Shown here one piece after another: positions 6,185 to 6,338 of a DNA stretch of 6,338 nt (its first letter is position 1; the number at the start of each line of letters is the position of its first letter). The translations under genes were made by a program, and so were the position numbers. Source of the DNA: CAZTXD01 sp964617995 (lineage in GTDB: Bacteria; Actinomycetota; Acidimicrobiia; Spongiisociales; ZC4RG35). Under the pieces are notes generated by a model. That model did not search any database and was not told the origin of the DNA. It was given only the letters and a program-made list of their open reading frames with translations. Location: positions 1 to 6,338 of the forward strand of contig CAZTXD010000172.1 of NCBI GenBank assembly GCA_964617995.1, in the 5' to 3' direction.

Positions 6185-6294
6185 CTTCCTTGGACGTGGG
6201 CGAACGGCCAGAGGCTTCTTTGGATGGTGGCGAACGGCATCCGTTCGTACAGAACCAAAGAAGCTGGGAACCGTTCCTCCACAAACCAGAGAAG
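6185..6294. repeat. Palindromic array of four 23-24 base elements (A> B> <C <D)
   Basis: Four related copies share the form CTTCyTTGG, 7 bases, CGAACGG. Copy A is 6185-6207 (+), B is 6215-6237 (+), C is 6241-6263 (-) and D is 6271-6294 (-). D is one base longer, has CTTCTCTGG at one end, and at the other keeps GAACGG but not the preceding C. A and B start 30 bases apart, as do C and D when read on the plus strand. The whole is nearly mirror-symmetric about 6239. B pairs with C (7-bp stem CGAACGG/CCGTTCG with loop CAT, a symmetric 7x7 internal loop, then 10 bp), and A can pair with D imperfectly. The variable 7-base middles differ between copies while the ends are kept, which suggests the ends matter. 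The function is unknown. A REP/BIME-like repeat, a bidirectional terminator or a regulator-binding array are all possible. Confidence 0.8.
6214..6264. terminator. Core hairpin after trpD, possible bidirectional transcription end
   Basis: Outer arms GCTTCTTTGG (6214-6223) and CCAAAGAAGC (6255-6264) pair perfectly over 10 bp. Inner arms 6231-6237 and 6241-6247 pair over 7 bp around a CAT loop. It lies 38 bases after the trpD stop and before a probable converging gene, a usual place for a terminator. No T-run follows on either strand, so it is not a classic rho-independent terminator. Confidence 0.4.
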
Positions 6295-6305
6295 GGGCGG
6301 TGAGG

Positions 6306-6338
6306 TCAGTCCGGCAGCAGCAGGTCGAAGGCTCCGCG
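6306..6338 (-). CDS. Possible 3' end of a converging gene, product unknown
   Basis: Read on the minus strand, the last bases of the window give RGAFDLLLPD followed by TGA (6308-6306). Ten codons are too few to identify a family. The placement, converging on trpD with the palindromic array between, is what one expects of a gene end, but an open frame this short could be chance. Confidence 0.3.
   Translation of the reverse strand, partial: RGAFDLLLPD

Noticed and set aside
6231..6247. LexA/SOS box
   Set aside because: The palindrome has GAAC and GTTC half-sites, but they are 7 bases apart rather than the 4 of the actinobacterial LexA box, and the match is explained by the larger repeat array.
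6185..6294. CRISPR array
   Set aside because: The copies alternate in orientation, are imperfect and are separated by 3-7 bases, so there are no spacers. No cas gene is present.

Overview
This window is GC-rich bacterial DNA with strong G/C preference at third codon positions, frequent GTG starts and purine-rich Shine-Dalgarno sequences. That suggests a high-GC actinobacterium, possibly Acidimicrobiia or a relative; this is inferred from composition and gene style, not proven. Almost all of it is coding.

Bases 1-3957 form a tightly packed plus-strand cluster for sulfur assimilation. In order it holds the C-terminal part of a sulfite reductase hemoprotein (cut by the window edge), a single gene fusing a siroheme-synthase (Met8/CysG-N type) domain to an assimilatory APS reductase (CysH), a uroporphyrinogen-III C-methyltransferase (cobA) and an O-succinylhomoserine sulfhydrylase (metZ). 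Every junction is a 4-base stop/start overlap (GTGA, GTGA, ATGA), so the four genes are probably cotranscribed and translationally coupled. The chemistry fits together. APS reductase makes sulfite and sulfite reductase makes sulfide. CobA and the Met8 domain turn uroporphyrinogen III into the siroheme that sulfite reductase needs. MetZ captures the sulfide as homocysteine for methionine.

Bases 3951-4319 on the minus strand encode a small four-helix membrane protein of unknown function. Its 3' end overlaps the end of metZ. An 82-base gap (4320-4401) separates it from the divergent plus-strand aquaporin gene (4402-5124), which has both NPA motifs. A complete trpD (anthranilate phosphoribosyltransferase, 5150-6175) follows 25 bases later with no Shine-Dalgarno sequence but a possible -10 element close to its ATG.

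Bases 6176-6305 are non-coding and hold the most unusual non-genic structure: four copies of a 23-24 base element arranged as two direct and two inverted copies (A> B> <C <D), with a 30-base period and near mirror symmetry about position 6239. Together they can fold into one long hairpin. The last 33 bases may be the 3' end of a converging minus-strand gene.

The two observations most worth following are the Met8-CysH fusion and the palindromic repeat array after trpD.
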